Below are positions 39,513 through 52,900 of a stretch of DNA of 64,000 nucleotides, one piece after another. Source of the DNA: Lycocorax pyrrhopterus obiensis (lineage: Eukaryota > Chordata > Aves > Passeriformes > Paradisaeidae); assembly GCA_014706295.1 (NCBI GenBank), contig JACSVZ010000001.1, positions 82,086,237 to 82,150,236 on the forward strand, written 5' to 3'. The notes below the pieces were generated by a model, which saw only the letters and a program-made list of their open reading frames with translations, did not search any database and had not been told where the DNA came from. Position numbers and translations under genes: made by a program. Every line of letters starts with the position of its first letter. Position 1 is the first letter of the stretch.

Positions 39513-41204
39513 GTATCTTGTACAGAATACATGGCTCACTTTGGAACTGCCAAACAGGATGTTTTCCAGACTTTCTTTCAGGCAATTTGCTGCCAGGGGC
39601 AGCAACAACTATACCTTTGGATTTGTTAAGATAAAGGAAATATCTCACGCTGTCCACTGTTGTAATGTAAAGGTGCTGTTAAATGTTGCAAAGTTTTCCT
39701 AGGAAAAAAACCAAAAAAGGCACAAAATGAAAAGAGCAATTGAGGGCGTTGTTTCTGTCGACCATTTTATATGCTTTTAGGATACGTGTTTCAAAGAACC
39801 AGAAACAGCCTATTATTGAAGTAAGATCCCAATAAAAAGAATTGAAGATATTTTTCATGAACTTCACTGAAATGTCTCCCACTTTTTCAGCATCAAACTA
39901 GCAGCAGAAGTGTTAATGGTGGTAGAAATTATTTTGCAATTGCTAATAGATAAAATGTCTGTGAATCATCAAATGGGAATTATATTTCTGCACTAGGATT
40001 CTTCTAGTTAGAGGTGGAAACAACTAGTGAAAATATAGAGAGAAAGACGGTAAAGAATCATTAAAAACTTTAATTTTCAAATTTAAGACGGACTGTCAGT
40101 TCTTCAATAGTTATATCTCTAAAAGATTTTTAGCTCAATGAAAAAATAATAAAACTCTCAAGTACCGGGACCAGAACCTGCCTATCTCCATTTCTAACCT
40201 CTTCATTCATCATCTGAAAAAAAAAAATTAAAAAAGTATGATGGAAATGAAGTCTAGCTTCATAGATTTCCCAAATAACAAGTTTGATCCTGTGGTGATC
40301 TGTGCTAAACACTAGTGTGGGAAAGGAAGTTGCAACAAGAATGTGAGAGAAGCTAAAGGATCTGCATTTAGAAATTTGGTCATGCTATGTCCTGACATAA
40401 TGATTAAGGAGTAAAATATCTGAAGGAAAGACCTAAGTAACAATGTACTTAGTGCACACCACAGCTGGAACTCGACTGTATAGATACTTTATTAGAGAGT
40501 GAAATGCAGCCAAAGCTGCACAAAAGTAAGAAAAATGTTTGTGTTGAAAGCATCATTACTCCTTGATGCTGCTTCCCATGCTTCTACCCTAAAATAGTTG
40601 CAAGTTTTCTGAGATCAATGAAACTTGAGTTACAGAAACTTTAAAATACATTTTTAAATAGTTAGTTTTGATCAGGGTTCACATTGAACACCAAGTGACA
40701 AGGGTTGCATAATAAAAAAATTTGTACCCTTGAAAAGCTAGAGATTAATCATTTCAGTTATTTTTAAAAGCATCTAGGGAATATTTTGAATTAACAAAAG
40801 AGATATAGCTGAAAGTATGGTAAATAAAAATGACATTGCAGAGGTATTTTAACAAAAGCCTTTCAAAAATGCAGCTTAAATGATCAAGTATGGCACTTTA
40901 CCTGTATATCTTAATACATTAAGTGAATTTGGTGGTCACAGGACGGCTTTGATTTACAGACTGGAAATCAGCATGGTCTGTGGCATGGTAAAATCTTCCA
41001 TATTCTCATTGCAACAATTCTACGTCATGGTGCCCTGAAACTTGTAGACTCTCAGCTGATACACACTGGTATCAAGTTCCCATGCTCATGACTAATTGCA
41101 CGGACGTTTGTTGCACACAGGAAGGTGAGATGGGCCCACATGCATGAAGATGTGTGAGCAGGGTCCTCGGCACATGACACACATCCACTCCAATGTTGGA
41201 AACT

Positions 41205-41297
41205 ACGTTTGGGAAAAAGGAAGGAGAGAAAGAGAGAAGGGAATATGAAAGGCTGTGAGAAAAGGAAGGGGAAAGGGAACAGGAAAGGGGAAACTCT
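41205..41297. repeat. Purine-rich low-complexity tract
   Basis: The + strand is almost all A and G over about 90 bp, with brief interruptions such as ATATG and CTGTG. It is not a clean tandem repeat. Confidence 0.65.
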
Positions 41298-41717
41298 CCA
41301 GTAGCCAGGGAGGAGAAACAGTGATGGATGCCCAGAATGAGTGTCCTCAAGTAGGGGATCTCTTCAGTGCAACAAGAAACAACAGCAATGACTGATGAGG
41401 ATAAGAATGATGACACTTTCACCCCATGCTTTTTCCCTAGTATCATAAAACTTTTAATTAGGGATGGCTCAAGCTTCCTATTCCTTGTTTCTGCCTGTGA
41501 AACGATTAGCCCTGGCTGGAGCAGGCTAACGGGGGGCAGATGTTGCACATCCATTGGCTGCTAAGCCTCTGCACATGTAGCTATGGATAGTACTTGTCAA
41601 ATATATAACTGGCTATTATCTACTGTGCTGCTTTTCTTGTTTCTCTTTTGTATAAACTGAAATCTGCCAAGCAAGAAGAGAAGCTAGGTGTTTCTTATGC
41701 TAGCAGCAGTCGCTTCT

Positions 41718-41737
41718 CATGAGAACTCATGAGAACA
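41718..41737. repeat. 10-bp perfect tandem duplication
   Basis: TCATGAGAAC occurs twice in a row. With the preceding TTC it also contains the 12-bp palindrome TTCTCATGAGAA. It is a small slippage-type duplication. Confidence 0.85.
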
Positions 41738-44664
41738 CCAACATCAGGGTTTGGCAGGCACCAGGTTGTGAGGGCAATAGCACCTGAACTTAAGCAAGGG
41801 AGAAACAAGGGGAAAGTGCCACAGAGAATTTGGAAAACCACTGTTATGGCACCTTAGGCGAAAGGGTACAAAGCTGCAAACTCCAGGCCCTGAGCACTAC
41901 TGATGTTAAGGCACAAAGACATCTCTGCCACTGGGCTTCGCTGCTGACCCAAGACTCCTATTTTTTCACCGCTTTGTATAATTCAAATAGTCAGCCAGAT
42001 ATTCCTCCATGCCCTGATCTGTGAAGGTGCTTATAACTCAATTCAGTGTCAACACTGGAGATCTCTCAGTCGTTGCTCCTTTCCTGCAGGTGGAGGTGAC
42101 AGCCCCAAGAGCTGAGATGTGACAGATGTTTGTAGGAACTTGTTTGGTCTACTTCAATACAAACATAAACTAGGTCAGCAAACCATCTTTGCCTGAGGAG
42201 TTGCAATTAGCAGCCCAGGGCAATGTTTTCCAGCTGTCCCACCACAGTCCTCATGTGCTGGTCTGTCAGTCTCACAGATGCAGCATGAGAGAAGTAGAAG
42301 AAAGGGGAACTGAGCTGTTTTCAGAGTGCCTACTACAGGCACCTGTCCCTCCAGGGAATCCGAGGGAGATCTGACACTTCTCTATCAAACTCTCTCTCTC
42401 TGCTGTTAGAGAGTTTAGAAAGAAGCAAGAACTACTGAAATTTGGGAACAGGGAAGGTCCCTATGCTTAGATACCTAGTGATCTGGTTAACCCAAAATGA
42501 TCAGATGATATTTGCTGCTTTTAGAGGTTAAATGTTGTTGTGGTTAGAGGTTTTTTTTTTTATTTAGCTGGAATACAAAATAGCTTTAATTAATCTAATG
42601 TTGTTTTAATATATTTTTGACAGCATGCATCTTAAGAAATGTATGAATAAATTTCCTGAAGAAACTAAGACTGGGGAATACTACCCACTCCTAGTTTTAG
42701 GTAACTGATTCCTGAAAAGCTGCCTCAGCTGACGAAATTTCTTCTAAACGCAGATTTTTTTCTTTACAGTTCATTATCCAACTTCATTCTTATGTGACAT
42801 CTAAAGAAAACAGAGAATGCCACTTAGACTGTATCTTCCTCCTGGAAGGTGTTTTGTTGACGGATGACAATGGGGAGAGCCGTCCACACAGGAGCATGTG
42901 ACACACTTAAGTCAGCTTTCATCTCCATGGGAAATCCAGTTTTACTGCCAGCTCATAAAAGGGGAGTGAAAGGCAAAAACCTGGCATTGTGTTGTGGGTT
43001 TAGGTGCAGAATACTTCAGGCACACTGCAGACATCTAAAATGTTGGAGGGAAAACCAGGCTTCTGTAGATCCAGAGGACACTTTGTTATAAGATTGCAGC
43101 AGAGACTGTAGGAAAATATGCTTCTCATTGCAAATTATAAAGAGAAGCTGGATGCCTTAAACACAGCATTAGAATTTGATCTGATGGCAAAGACACACTT
43201 TTAATAAACATCGTTATATATTGGCCTTACCAGGTAAACTGCCGGCATATTAGAAACTGAGTTATGAAACATTAAGAAACTAAAGCAGCACAGTAGGACC
43301 CAGATGGCAATTTTAGCACATCAAGAATAGCATTTCTTGCATACAAACTGTTTGAAAATTCCAGTTATTGAGATGTCCTCTGTGTGTTTGCTCATATGAG
43401 TTCTCCCCCAAATAAGCAGAAGTGGGAAGATAGATTGTTTTCAGCACACAAAAAGAAAGCAAAAATTGTGAAAAGAGTGTAATCCTAGCACTTTAAGCTC
43501 TGCCTCCAGTCTGTATCATTGATTGCATTTATTTTTTATATCTAAAATATTAATTTTACCTCACCTTTTGAAATTTTGTTTCTATTATTACACAGTAAAT
43601 CACACACTTGAGAGAAAAAGTAATTTGAAACAGAAAATAAAAATATTGAATTAAAAAAATGAGTAATAAACCAGATTGTTTTCAAAAGAAGATATTAATC
43701 AAAAAACCTCCCAACTGAAATTTTTCAATTTGACAAATGAGATTTCTTAGTGGAATAATATAAACCACTCTGAAGTAGCTTCTTCTATGAATGTCAAGTT
43801 CTGAGTCAAAGGGTAGTTGAAATATGCAAGAATACCATTAATTTCTTTAAATTCCTGATAAAGATACAGCCATTTAGGAAAATTCCCTTTGCAACTTGCT
43901 GTGAAGTGGTGTATCATTTAAAACATGTGTATGAAGGGTTAAGGAGAGAAAACTGATCATTTAAGGATTATTTTAATTTCTAGGCTGGCAACAGTCTCTT
44001 GGCACATAAAGTGATAGGGTGAAGAAGATTAATTTTTTTATGTATTCTTTTGCTTGGATGACTCTTTAGGTATGAGCCAATGTCTATCATTATACCCTGT
44101 ATTATCCTTTGGTAAGCAAAATTTGTGGCTCCAGAACTCAAACAGGGAGAAGGACTACTTGCAAATGGGTAGATTCAGCTGCTTTAGAGTTCTGAATGAG
44201 CTTTAGAAATTAATGCATTCAGGACTGAGCATAATCCAGACATTTCTGGGGCTAAACTAACCATAATTACCAGCTTTTACTGAGCTGCCGTATTCACATC
44301 CACATATGGCGTTGCACTGCACAAAATTGGGATACTCTGCTAAGTGTTTTGGGTTGTAATGAACAGAAGAAGTATTACTTGAAAAGAGACTCTTTTTCTT
44401 GCAGCTGTACCTGACCATAAAGCCTCATCTATTAGCCTGTTTCAACCACAGAAACTAATGCTGATAAAATTCTTGTCTCATCCTAACATGCAGAGATGGT
44501 TGGATTAGGGTTTAAAATCTCAGCAGAACATTTCCTAGACATGAAACATGACATGTCCTCCTCAGAAATAGAAAGGACAGTAATAAACCTGGAAGGGCTT
44601 AAATCTGTGATGCCAATAAATTTAAATGGTTCAGACATAATGCTTGCCAGGTTCTTCCAGGTCA

Positions 44665-45195
44665 GAACAACCAAGAGCTTATGGGTCAGGATTGAAAGGA
44701 GGGCATGGACAGGTGGGGCCTGAAGTGAGCCTCTTATAGTGTGGGCCTGATAGAAGCTGCCCAACCAGGAAGACTGAGTGGATGAGGCCCTCTGTGGACA
44801 GATAGGAGCAGCCTCATAGTCACAAATCCTGCTTCCTCATGGGGGACTTCCACCGCCTCAATATTTGCTGGAGAGACAACAGAGCAAGGCACAGGCAACC
44901 CAGGAGGTTCCTGAAATGCATTGATGATCAAGTGGTGGTGGAGCCAACAAGGAGAGGTGCTGTGATAGATCTTGTTCCGTCATGCTATGCTGGACCTTAT
45001 TCTCATCAACAAGGGTGGGGATGTGAAGCTAAAGGGCAGCCTGGGCTACAGTGACTAGGAAATCATGGCGATCCTTAGGGCAGTGAGGAGGAAACACAGC
45101 AAGCTGGCTGCCCTGGACTTCAGGAGAGTAGACTTTGACCTCTTCAGGGATTTGATTAGTAGAGTACCAGGGGACAAAATCCTTAAATGACCTGA
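44665..45195 (+). pseudogene. CR1 LINE ORF2 remnant, endonuclease region
   Basis: Translating the + strand gives pieces of the apurinic-type endonuclease domain of CR1 ORF2, spread over shifted frames and broken by stops. A SLWVRI segment is followed by an equivalent of the family's PP-N/D-QE segment, then the GDF segment at about 44841, NICWRDN, and RRFL-CIDD, followed by VEPTRRGA. A short in-frame deletion lies just before VVVEPTRRGA and several stops interrupt the frame. The family's GDFN motif reads GDFH here. The element is plainly dead. The upstream border is uncertain, as the match fades before 44665. The intact protein would nick target DNA at the start of retrotransposition. Confidence 0.85.
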
Positions 45196-45611
45196 TATGC
45201 AGTACCAGAATACAAAAACTGAAAGTTGTTACTTTTCTTTAACAAGCTGTTACTTTTTTTTGTTTGCTTCACTGAATATTTGAAAGTGCCCAGGACTCAT
45301 TTTCCACTGACTTGGCTAGAGGAAGACATTGATGTATTTTATCATGAAAGGTATCTTGGCACTCTGTATACTCTGGGAGAGAGGAAACTCTGTATATTGC
45401 ATTACAATACAACAGATTGTCTCATTTCTACAATGCTTACAGCACATCACACACATCAAAATGTTTTGCTCAAAGAAAAGCTGGATCTGGAGTCGGGAGA
45501 TCAGCCTCTGAAAATGGAGGTCATCCTGAACAGGAAGAATCATCTCAGCCCTGCTCAGCACTATTTTTCACCAAGGGAACACAACAGCAACAGCTTATCC
45601 TGGTCCCACTG
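45196..45611. other. Spacer between two opposed CR1 pieces
   Basis: About 415 bp lie between the + strand CR1 ORF2 remnant and the - strand CR1 fragment. A 133-codon open frame on the + strand (45226-45627) runs through it and partly into the second CR1. It has no recognisable domain, and I regard it as chance. Confidence 0.5.
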
Positions 45612-45850
45612 GGCACACTATTGCTGATCCAGGCCAGGATGCCACTGGCCTTCTTGGCCACCTGAGCACACACTGGCTCATGTTCAGCCATGGTTGACCA
45701 GCAACATAAAGGCCTTTTCCACTGGGCAGCTTTCCAGCCATTCTTCCCCCAGCCTGCAGCACTGCCTGGGGTTGTTGTGACCCAAGTCCAGGACCTGGAA
45801 CTTGGCCTTTTTGAACCTCACTGCTTGTTGATAATGACTTGATCAACACA
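45612..45850 (-). mobile_element. CR1 LINE fragment, - strand
   Basis: Read on the + strand the blocks are 'ctgatccaggccaggatgcc', 'actggccttcttggccacct', 'ctggctcatgttcagcc', 'ggcagctttccagccattct', 'ggggttgttgtgacccaagt' and 'aacttggcctttttgaacct'. These are the reverse complement of an upstream part of the CR1 3' half. The true 3' end is missing, so the piece is internal. It lies 400 bp from an oppositely oriented CR1 ORF2 remnant. The two come from different parts of the element and probably from separate insertions. Confidence 0.9.
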
Positions 45851-48800
45851 GATGGTTTAAAAATGTTCTAGGAGAAGGATAGAGAATTCCACATCAATTT
45901 GGCAGACATTCCCCAGAATTTAATGAAATTGTACTTATTAATACTGTACTTCTACAATTGGCTTAAATAGTTCAGCAGACTTCTGCTGCTGCTTCAGCTA
46001 CTTCAGAGAAAACTTAGAGAAAAGTTATATACCTGAGGGAATAGAAAGTTTTTGTTACATCCCATCATGAATTTCTTCGTTGTCACGGTAGCCAATAAAA
46101 GGAATATGCATCCATCAAAGAGAATGGGAAGGCTAAATAATTAAGCCTCTTTGGAAGGAAAAATTACTCATCAGCAAGTTTGCTATTTCACATTAAAAAT
46201 GAGTGTTTGAAGTCACACTGAAGTGTGAGTGTATTCCAGTAACTGATCTTACTGACAAACTCTCCAGAAAACAGGGAGCAATTCGTAGCCCTCAATGGCA
46301 AACTGAGGCAAATATGGCAAATACTCAAGAAATTCTGCATGTGAATAAGCTGAGATGCATGTGATGCTGCCTTGCAGCCCAGGGAGACTGGTGTCTCTAG
46401 GCACAAAATTTTCTCGTACCTGAAAGAAATAAAGATAATTCTATTTTTAACTCAGGGAATTTTCATCTCTTTTGTGTTACACCAAGTATTAAGACTAATT
46501 TGCTATCACTGAACGCTTGAACAATGCTTGTCTTACAGCTTTGGCTTCTTTTTGAAGTGCCCTGGGTGGCTCACTGGTGTCCAAACAGCCTCTTTTATTG
46601 ACTTTCCCTCTGTATCATCCTCCTCTAATGATAGAATGCATTAGATAAGCAACTCTTCTGGATTCCTATTGGATGTATAATCCTTCAATCCACAATGTAG
46701 TAGTATTTCAAGCATCCATTTGAGATTAATTGTGAATCATTTGCAAGGAAATACTGGTAGGAATGACTACTGACCAGAAAGTGTTCACTCGTGGATAGTA
46801 AATACTGTCCAAAAATGTGTTGCCTTGGTGCAATTTTTCTCCCCACCTTCCTGTTCACCTGCCTCTGATTATAATGTATACTATAAAGATTGTGAAATCC
46901 ACTGTGGAAAAGTGAATAATCAAAAAAGATTTTCTAAACTAAGCAAAATGCAGGAAGATGGCCGTATCATGTATTAAAAATAGGTGGTTTAAAGTGCGGA
47001 GTCATCCATGATCCATACTGAGATTCACATGGCAGTGATACAGGGATTTTCAATCTTCTCACAATGCTGAACTCCTCCAGTCATTCTCAGTAACTTTGAT
47101 TAAAGGGCTCACATGTGGTCTCCCTTATGTGATTCATTCATCAGTATTTAGGGTTATAGTTTTTGTCCAAAAATAAAGAAGGGTTTATATGTTATTCCAC
47201 TGGAATTAGAGCATGCTTCTATCAAACCATGATCAAATCTCTCTTGGGAGAGTCAGTAGCCCATTCTGGAGCTTTAACATCTGTTTTTTTCCTTAGTGGC
47301 TTGTGGTGACACATCAGCCAAGCAAGCTTTCCCCACATCTGCTGTGGACATCCACTCTTCCATGGATTCCTTGGAAAAGAGTGTTACTCTGAGTACCCAC
47401 GTAACTGTTTATAAATACTTTACCAACTGTTTAAATATGGGCAATTACAGTAGACAGAAAATTGCTAACATGAAATTATCCCTTTTTACTTCTGAAATAA
47501 TTCCAGTTCTGGGTAAACCATTTTCTACATTTTCATTTTTACTCTACTGATTTTATATCCTTTGAAATGCAAGATTAACATCCTTGGAGGCTCAGCCATT
47601 GTTAAACACACTGTGTAAGGCTTCAGAGAAATGTGACCTTTATTGTTTTTCCCTCCACATCATTCTCTTCTCAAACATGCTTTTATAACTGAGAGCACAG
47701 CCGGAAAGCTTTTTAAGTGATTTTTGGAATTTCAGTCCTCAGGCATTGCACAGTGTTCCCAGACTGCTCCAAGATCAAGTGCTAATTTCATCTGGATCCT
47801 TACCTTTTAGCTATATTTCTAGGTTAATAATATTTTACCCTTTTTAAACAGTACCTTTTATACTCATTTGAATTTGTGGTGAAGCGGCCCTGCTATCTCA
47901 TCCTCCTGAGAACATGGTAGGGTGAATAATGATTTTTTTGTTGCTGATCCATGACCAAAAAAAAGTGTTTTGGATCAACCTCAAAATTTTCAATTGTCTA
48001 AAAAATAAAAGATTATTTAGAGTCTCAACAATTTGAGGTATTTCTAATTGTTATTACCTTATATGGAATCACTAAAAGAATAATCATTTTACAGAAACAA
48101 AGCTGGAGGATGGGGTTTTTCATCATTTTTTCCCACTTTCTGAACAATTTAGTGACTACAGAAAACATTCTCAATATTGTTTATTGTTTGACTTCACTAA
48201 ATTTTCAGTTGAGATGTCATCTGCATATTCTTCACAGTTGTACTTGCCATTAAATTCCAGTGGTAGTGGAATTAGGGTGGTACCGGAGAGAGAAATTTTT
48301 TTAAAAGTTCAAAACTACAATACACTGGACAAGCTGAAACTGAGCATTCAGTACCTTCCCAGAGCCAAGACATCTTGCTGTTGTGTACATTGCAAATGGC
48401 TATTAATTATTAGTTGTTGACCAGGGTTTTTCAGCAGTCTGGTTTTAAATTCATAAAAATCACCTTGTGACTTCTATTACACATTGAAATGTTATTAAAA
48501 GCTATATAAAAAGCAATTTAGCCCCTTCTTTTCTGTTACTTGAAGGTATCCTTTCAAAACATAATCAAATATATCATATGTCTTTGCCATTATTATAACT
48601 GGTGTTGCCTTTTTTTAATAAATTAAAAGGAATGAAAATATTTTTTGGTTTCCCATGGAGAAAACTTGAGAAAAACTATTCTACAGTCCAAGCAGATATA
48701 TTTTTAAAGTTATCTTAATATCAAGGAAAAAAAGCTATGAAAATCATACTTCATCCAACTTTCCCCCAGCCTGAATTCCACTTAAATCCCTGAGCCTGGT

Positions 48801-49560
48801 ATTTCCCATTGGCTGCCTGCCTCTAAAAGCCCAGAGCCAACAAAGAGGTACCAAGACATATGTGGAATTTAGGCTGAATGAAGGCCTCCAGGGCTAGGTG
48901 TTGGTCATAAATTAGAGTAAAAACAAAATTCAGTTGCTTTCTTCTGTTCATTTTACGTGGTAACACCTCAAGACTGTTGTACTCCCTCAACCACGCCTGG
49001 GGATTGAATTAAGGCTTTCAGTGTTCTGACTGCTATCCCTTACAAAATAAATTTCTCTATTTTAAATGTCTTGTGGTTGTTTGGGTTTTTTTTGTTTTTT
49101 TTGCTGTTGTTGGTTTTTAGTTTTGTTTAAGTTATCCATTAGGTTTTCAAAATATCTCTATTTCAAGAATAGCAGACATTTGACAAGTTTCAAAACTTCC
49201 CTCTGATTTGTGAAATTAACTATCCTCTTCCCCTACACAAGACATACGATGTTCCGTATCCTGCAAGCTGTGCGAATTCCTAAATGTGCTGCAGGGGGTG
49301 GGAATTAGGAATCATTAACGCAGGCTCTAGCAGACTGACTAACCTTATCCTGCTGAGAAGTAGGTGGAAGGGAGTCACAGCTGGTGTTACTTGAGTACTC
49401 AGAAGTTATATCATCTGTGCTTTGCTGTATATCATCCCATACCTTCCTGTTAGCTCCCTTTTCTTGCCACCTAGGCTTTCACCAGTTTTGTGGTTGAGGG
49501 AAGTGTGTTGACATACCATCGGAATGATGCGTAGCAGGACAGTGGTGGAATATGACAAGC
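45851..49560. other. Non-coding stretch, no gene recognised
   Basis: This is AT-rich sequence with no recognised gene. A good acceptor-like pyrimidine tract ends in AG at 47295, just before an 84-codon open frame (47296-47550), but no matching donor or known protein is apparent. A T/G-rich low-complexity run lies at 49075-49130. Confidence 0.55.
49075..49130. repeat. T/G-rich low-complexity run
   Basis: Runs of T are broken by G (TTTTTTTTG, TTGTTGG, TTTTGTTT). It is a simple low-complexity tract. Confidence 0.7.
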
Positions 49561-49951
49561 TGTGCTGGGTTCACCCTGACTGGAGACTAGGTGTCCACCA
49601 AAGCTGTTCCATCACTCCCTTCCTCAGCTGCACAGGGGACAGAAGATAAAATGAAAGGCTTGTTGGTTGAGATAAGGACAGGGACAGGTCACTCACCTGT
49701 TACTGCCGTGGGCAAAGTAACTTTGACCTGGTGAAATTAGTTTATTGCCAACCAAAACTAGAGCAGGATAATGAGAAAATAAAAACCAGACCTTAAAACA
49801 CCTTCCCTCCACCCAGACTCAACAGCATGTCCATCTTGGAGCTGGCTGGCCTTGGCTCTGTTGGACACGGGGGAAACTTCCAGCAGATTCTCACAGAAGC
49901 TACTGCATGCCCTTTGCTAACAAAACCTTGCCATGCAAAACCAGTAAACCA
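49561..49951 (-). mobile_element. Endogenous-retrovirus solo LTR, internally deleted
   Basis: The + strand begins TGTGCTGGGTTCACCCTGAC and passes 'cagggacaggtcactcacct', 'aaattagtttattgccaacc' and 'ataatgagaaaataaaaacc'. It continues through 'ccatcttggagctggctggc' and 'attctcacagaagctactgc', and ends near 'ccatgcaaaaccagtaaacc'. These phrases match, from memory, a very common neoavian LTR family. Read on the - strand an AATAAA poly(A) signal lies in GGCAATAAACT, and the element ends CCCAGCACA. The copies I recall are much longer, with a GC-rich middle. That middle is missing here near 49810-49830. No gag, pol or env lies next to it, so it is a solo remnant. Confidence 0.78.
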
Positions 49952-52900
49952 GGTAAGTGAGAGGGTGAAAATAAACGAGAAAGAACTGGGATCCTTTTTG
50001 GTATGAGATGTGAAGGGCACATGTTAGGGTAGGAAAGGGGGGAAATAGTGACTCCCTAAGTGTATGTGAAGCCTGTCACAGAGATGGGAAATGCTGCCGT
50101 TTCCATCAAGACCAAGGGCCACATCTTCCTCGAAGAGTGTTAGTGGTTGAATTTCTCAAAGCAAGCCTAGAAATTTTAAACAGTGGTGATTGGGAAAACA
50201 AACATTCAGGTATTGCATATCCCTGTGCATGTGGGTTAATGCAGGCATTTTATAAGTTTCAAAATAACACACAGATCACGTATTTAGATTTCTTCATACA
50301 CCACTTTAGTAACTCCTCTGACTCTGTCAGTGATCTGTTAGCTTCCTACATCTTTTTTTTTTTTTCATTCTTTGGTTTCCTTTGTTCATTTTGGAGAAAA
50401 TAAGAGCAATCATTCTTTTAGAAACAGGACTACTTCTTTAACAAAATTCTCTTCAAGCTTTTCCCTATCCAGAAAATACTCTAGGCAAAGAATAACTGTT
50501 TCTTTCATATTTGGGAACACTGTTTTTATAATTACAGTTTAAGCAAGATATTAACTAAATGAAATCTTTATGATTCTGTATTTTTAACTTCAACTGAAAT
50601 TTCCAACCATCGCACCCACCATACGCAGAACCTTGTCTAGGTTTTTTGTGAGACGTACGGTAAAGGAGATATATTCCCTCAGGCCAGAGAATGATGAAAT
50701 GTAGTAACAAGCTTCATGGCTCCTATTATTAACAGTTCAAGGTCAGACAGAGCAGCACCTTCCAAGCCTCTGTTATTTTGTAGAAATATACAATTTTTAT
50801 GAAGAGAAGAAGAATTTTCAGCTCAATTTCGTAATTTTTGCTGCCTGTATAACCAGTTTACTTCACAAATGTTAACAGGCAGAATCATTGGAAGATCTGA
50901 CTGAACTGGAGATGGAGACTCCTTTGATTGAAGGAAGCATTGCTGTTCAATACAGGAAATGTGCTGCCAATTTCATTGTATGTAGCAGATAAATAGAGTA
51001 CTTAAATGCCTGTTATTTTTCCCTGGAAAAGCTATTTTAAAAGATCAGAGTCAAGCTTCATCTTCGACAAAATAAATCAGTCATCACCTGGTCCCATTAC
51101 TCCACACCAACCATCACTTCCTTTCTTCCTTCACTGTAATTTAAATGATGTTAGATATAGCAGAAATGAGGTCCCAGTCCTAGGCATCAGCATTCTGCAA
51201 ATGATACAAAACAATCTTTCACAGCGCATCAGTTGGGAGTTCTCAGTCATGAATAACATTCCTGGTATCTGGTAAGCTCCCTAAAATGCATATTACTTAG
51301 TATAACTGACTTTCCCTAACACTAAGAGTATAAATAACATTTTCATAAACATTATTTTCATCATATCATAGTTTCTTACTAGTGAATCTAGAGGAGAATT
51401 ATATGTATATTCTAGAAGACAAAACAGGATCATCAATAAATATGAAAGGATGAAAATATGATTATTATTGCAAATGGTACACAGAATCTCTATTAGCATT
51501 TGAGTTGATGAGATGGCACAGTACATGCAAATAAATTCGAAGAAATAAATAAACCAGTGAATTTTTTTAAATATATGAATAAGTGAACAGGAGCTATAAT
51601 TATTTACAGGGGGGAAGCATGAGGATGACAAGAAATATGCATTATAATTCCATACTTTTTACCTCTGACAGTAAAAGAGAGATTCTCTTCTACCATATTG
51701 GGCTTTGATCACAAATCACAATCATTGTCACATCCTGGTGCTAATAGAGACCCTCAGACTAAAAAAAAATGGTTGAACCATCATACCTTGGGGCAGATCA
51801 CTATCAAGTTACAAGGCAGTATGTCTGAATACTCTATTGATCTTTAAGCATAAAGGAAAGAAAGGGGGAAAAAAAGAAATGAAAACAGTGATGAAGTTGA
51901 GGTTATTGAGCAACACAGAAACCCATGATTAGGCCTCTTAAACTGCGCAACATGTGCTGGCCAGGCAGTAGCTGCAGGGGGTGCCTGGCTGTGAGAAGGG
52001 AGTGAGCAGAGGTTGTTTGGGACGGCACGGTTGGCTGGCTCCATCCGGCTTGCCTACACTGTCCTTGTCCTATAATTTGAATGCCAGGATCCCTGCAGAT
52101 GGGCAGTCATCTCCAGTTTGTGAAGCATTCCCAGACCACACCATATTTCACCTCGGTGGTAGTGTGGCATTTATGGCTTTGTGGCACTCGATGAGGTGAG
52201 GTGTTCGACATGCAGCTCCTGGAGCCAGAAGAGCTGCCCATCTCTGAAACACAAATCTGTTCAGGATAGAAGAAGTACAACTGGAGAAGGACTGTTGCTG
52301 GTTTAATTTTAGACAAGGTTGTCAATCAGTGTGGCACTAATTCGTGTTTTATATATAATCACCTAGATGTATGCATGAATTTGCTGTCACTTGCTTCTCA
52401 TTTGAGAGAGCACAGTAGCTTAGAACATAGTTCTCCAACTGAAGTTTGTGAAAAATCACTTTAAGCATGTTAGTCGAATGTACATATTATTTTAAATGTT
52501 TTCAATTAGAAGTCTGATGCTAAAGTTGCACAGCCAACTGTGAGAAATGCGTTTCACCATTGATATAAAGAGTATGATAAGCCTTGGCTTAAGTCCTTCC
52601 TCTATGTTTTCGTATATCTTTTATCCTAATGCATAAGATTGGGCTATAGATGGTATGAGTTTCTCTTGGATCAAGCAACTGCTGCATCAGTGACGGGATA
52701 ATAGTGAATGAAAACAGTCTATCAGTGAAGGATGGATTTAGACCTATACCTCAAATTATGACGCTACCATAATTGATTTTAACTGCTGCTCTTATTTTCC
52801 TAACTTTAGCTTCCATTAGATTTTAGTTCAGGTTTTTAAAATGGCATGCATACACTTAAGGCATAAAGACCTATGCAAACCACAGCAGGGAGTCACAGAT

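Larger units (their letters stand above)
30301..44660. other. Non-coding stretch, no gene recognised
   Basis: About 14 kb of AT-rich sequence without a recognisable gene. It holds A-rich and T-rich low-complexity runs (32.5, 33.5, 33.86 and 34.02 kb) and ancient repeat relics near 31.63-31.72, 34.3-34.43 and 36.05-36.1 kb. It also holds a perfect inverted repeat at 39466-39512, short tandem duplications at 39101-39150 and 41718-41737, and a purine-rich tract at 41205-41297. A 160-codon - strand frame at 41072-41554 is mainly serine- and leucine-rich translation of the purine-rich tract and is unlikely to be real. Confidence 0.6.

Noticed and set aside
41072..41554. 160-codon open frame on the - strand
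   Set aside because: Much of it is serine-, leucine- and phenylalanine-rich translation of a purine-rich low-complexity tract, which lacks stops on that strand for compositional reasons.
45226..45627. 133-codon open frame on the + strand
   Set aside because: It runs from unique sequence into an antisense CR1 fragment and shows no conserved domain.
47281..47550. Acceptor-like pyrimidine tract followed by an 84-codon open frame
   Set aside because: No convincing donor site and no recognised protein. Isolated acceptor-like tracts are frequent in AT-rich DNA.
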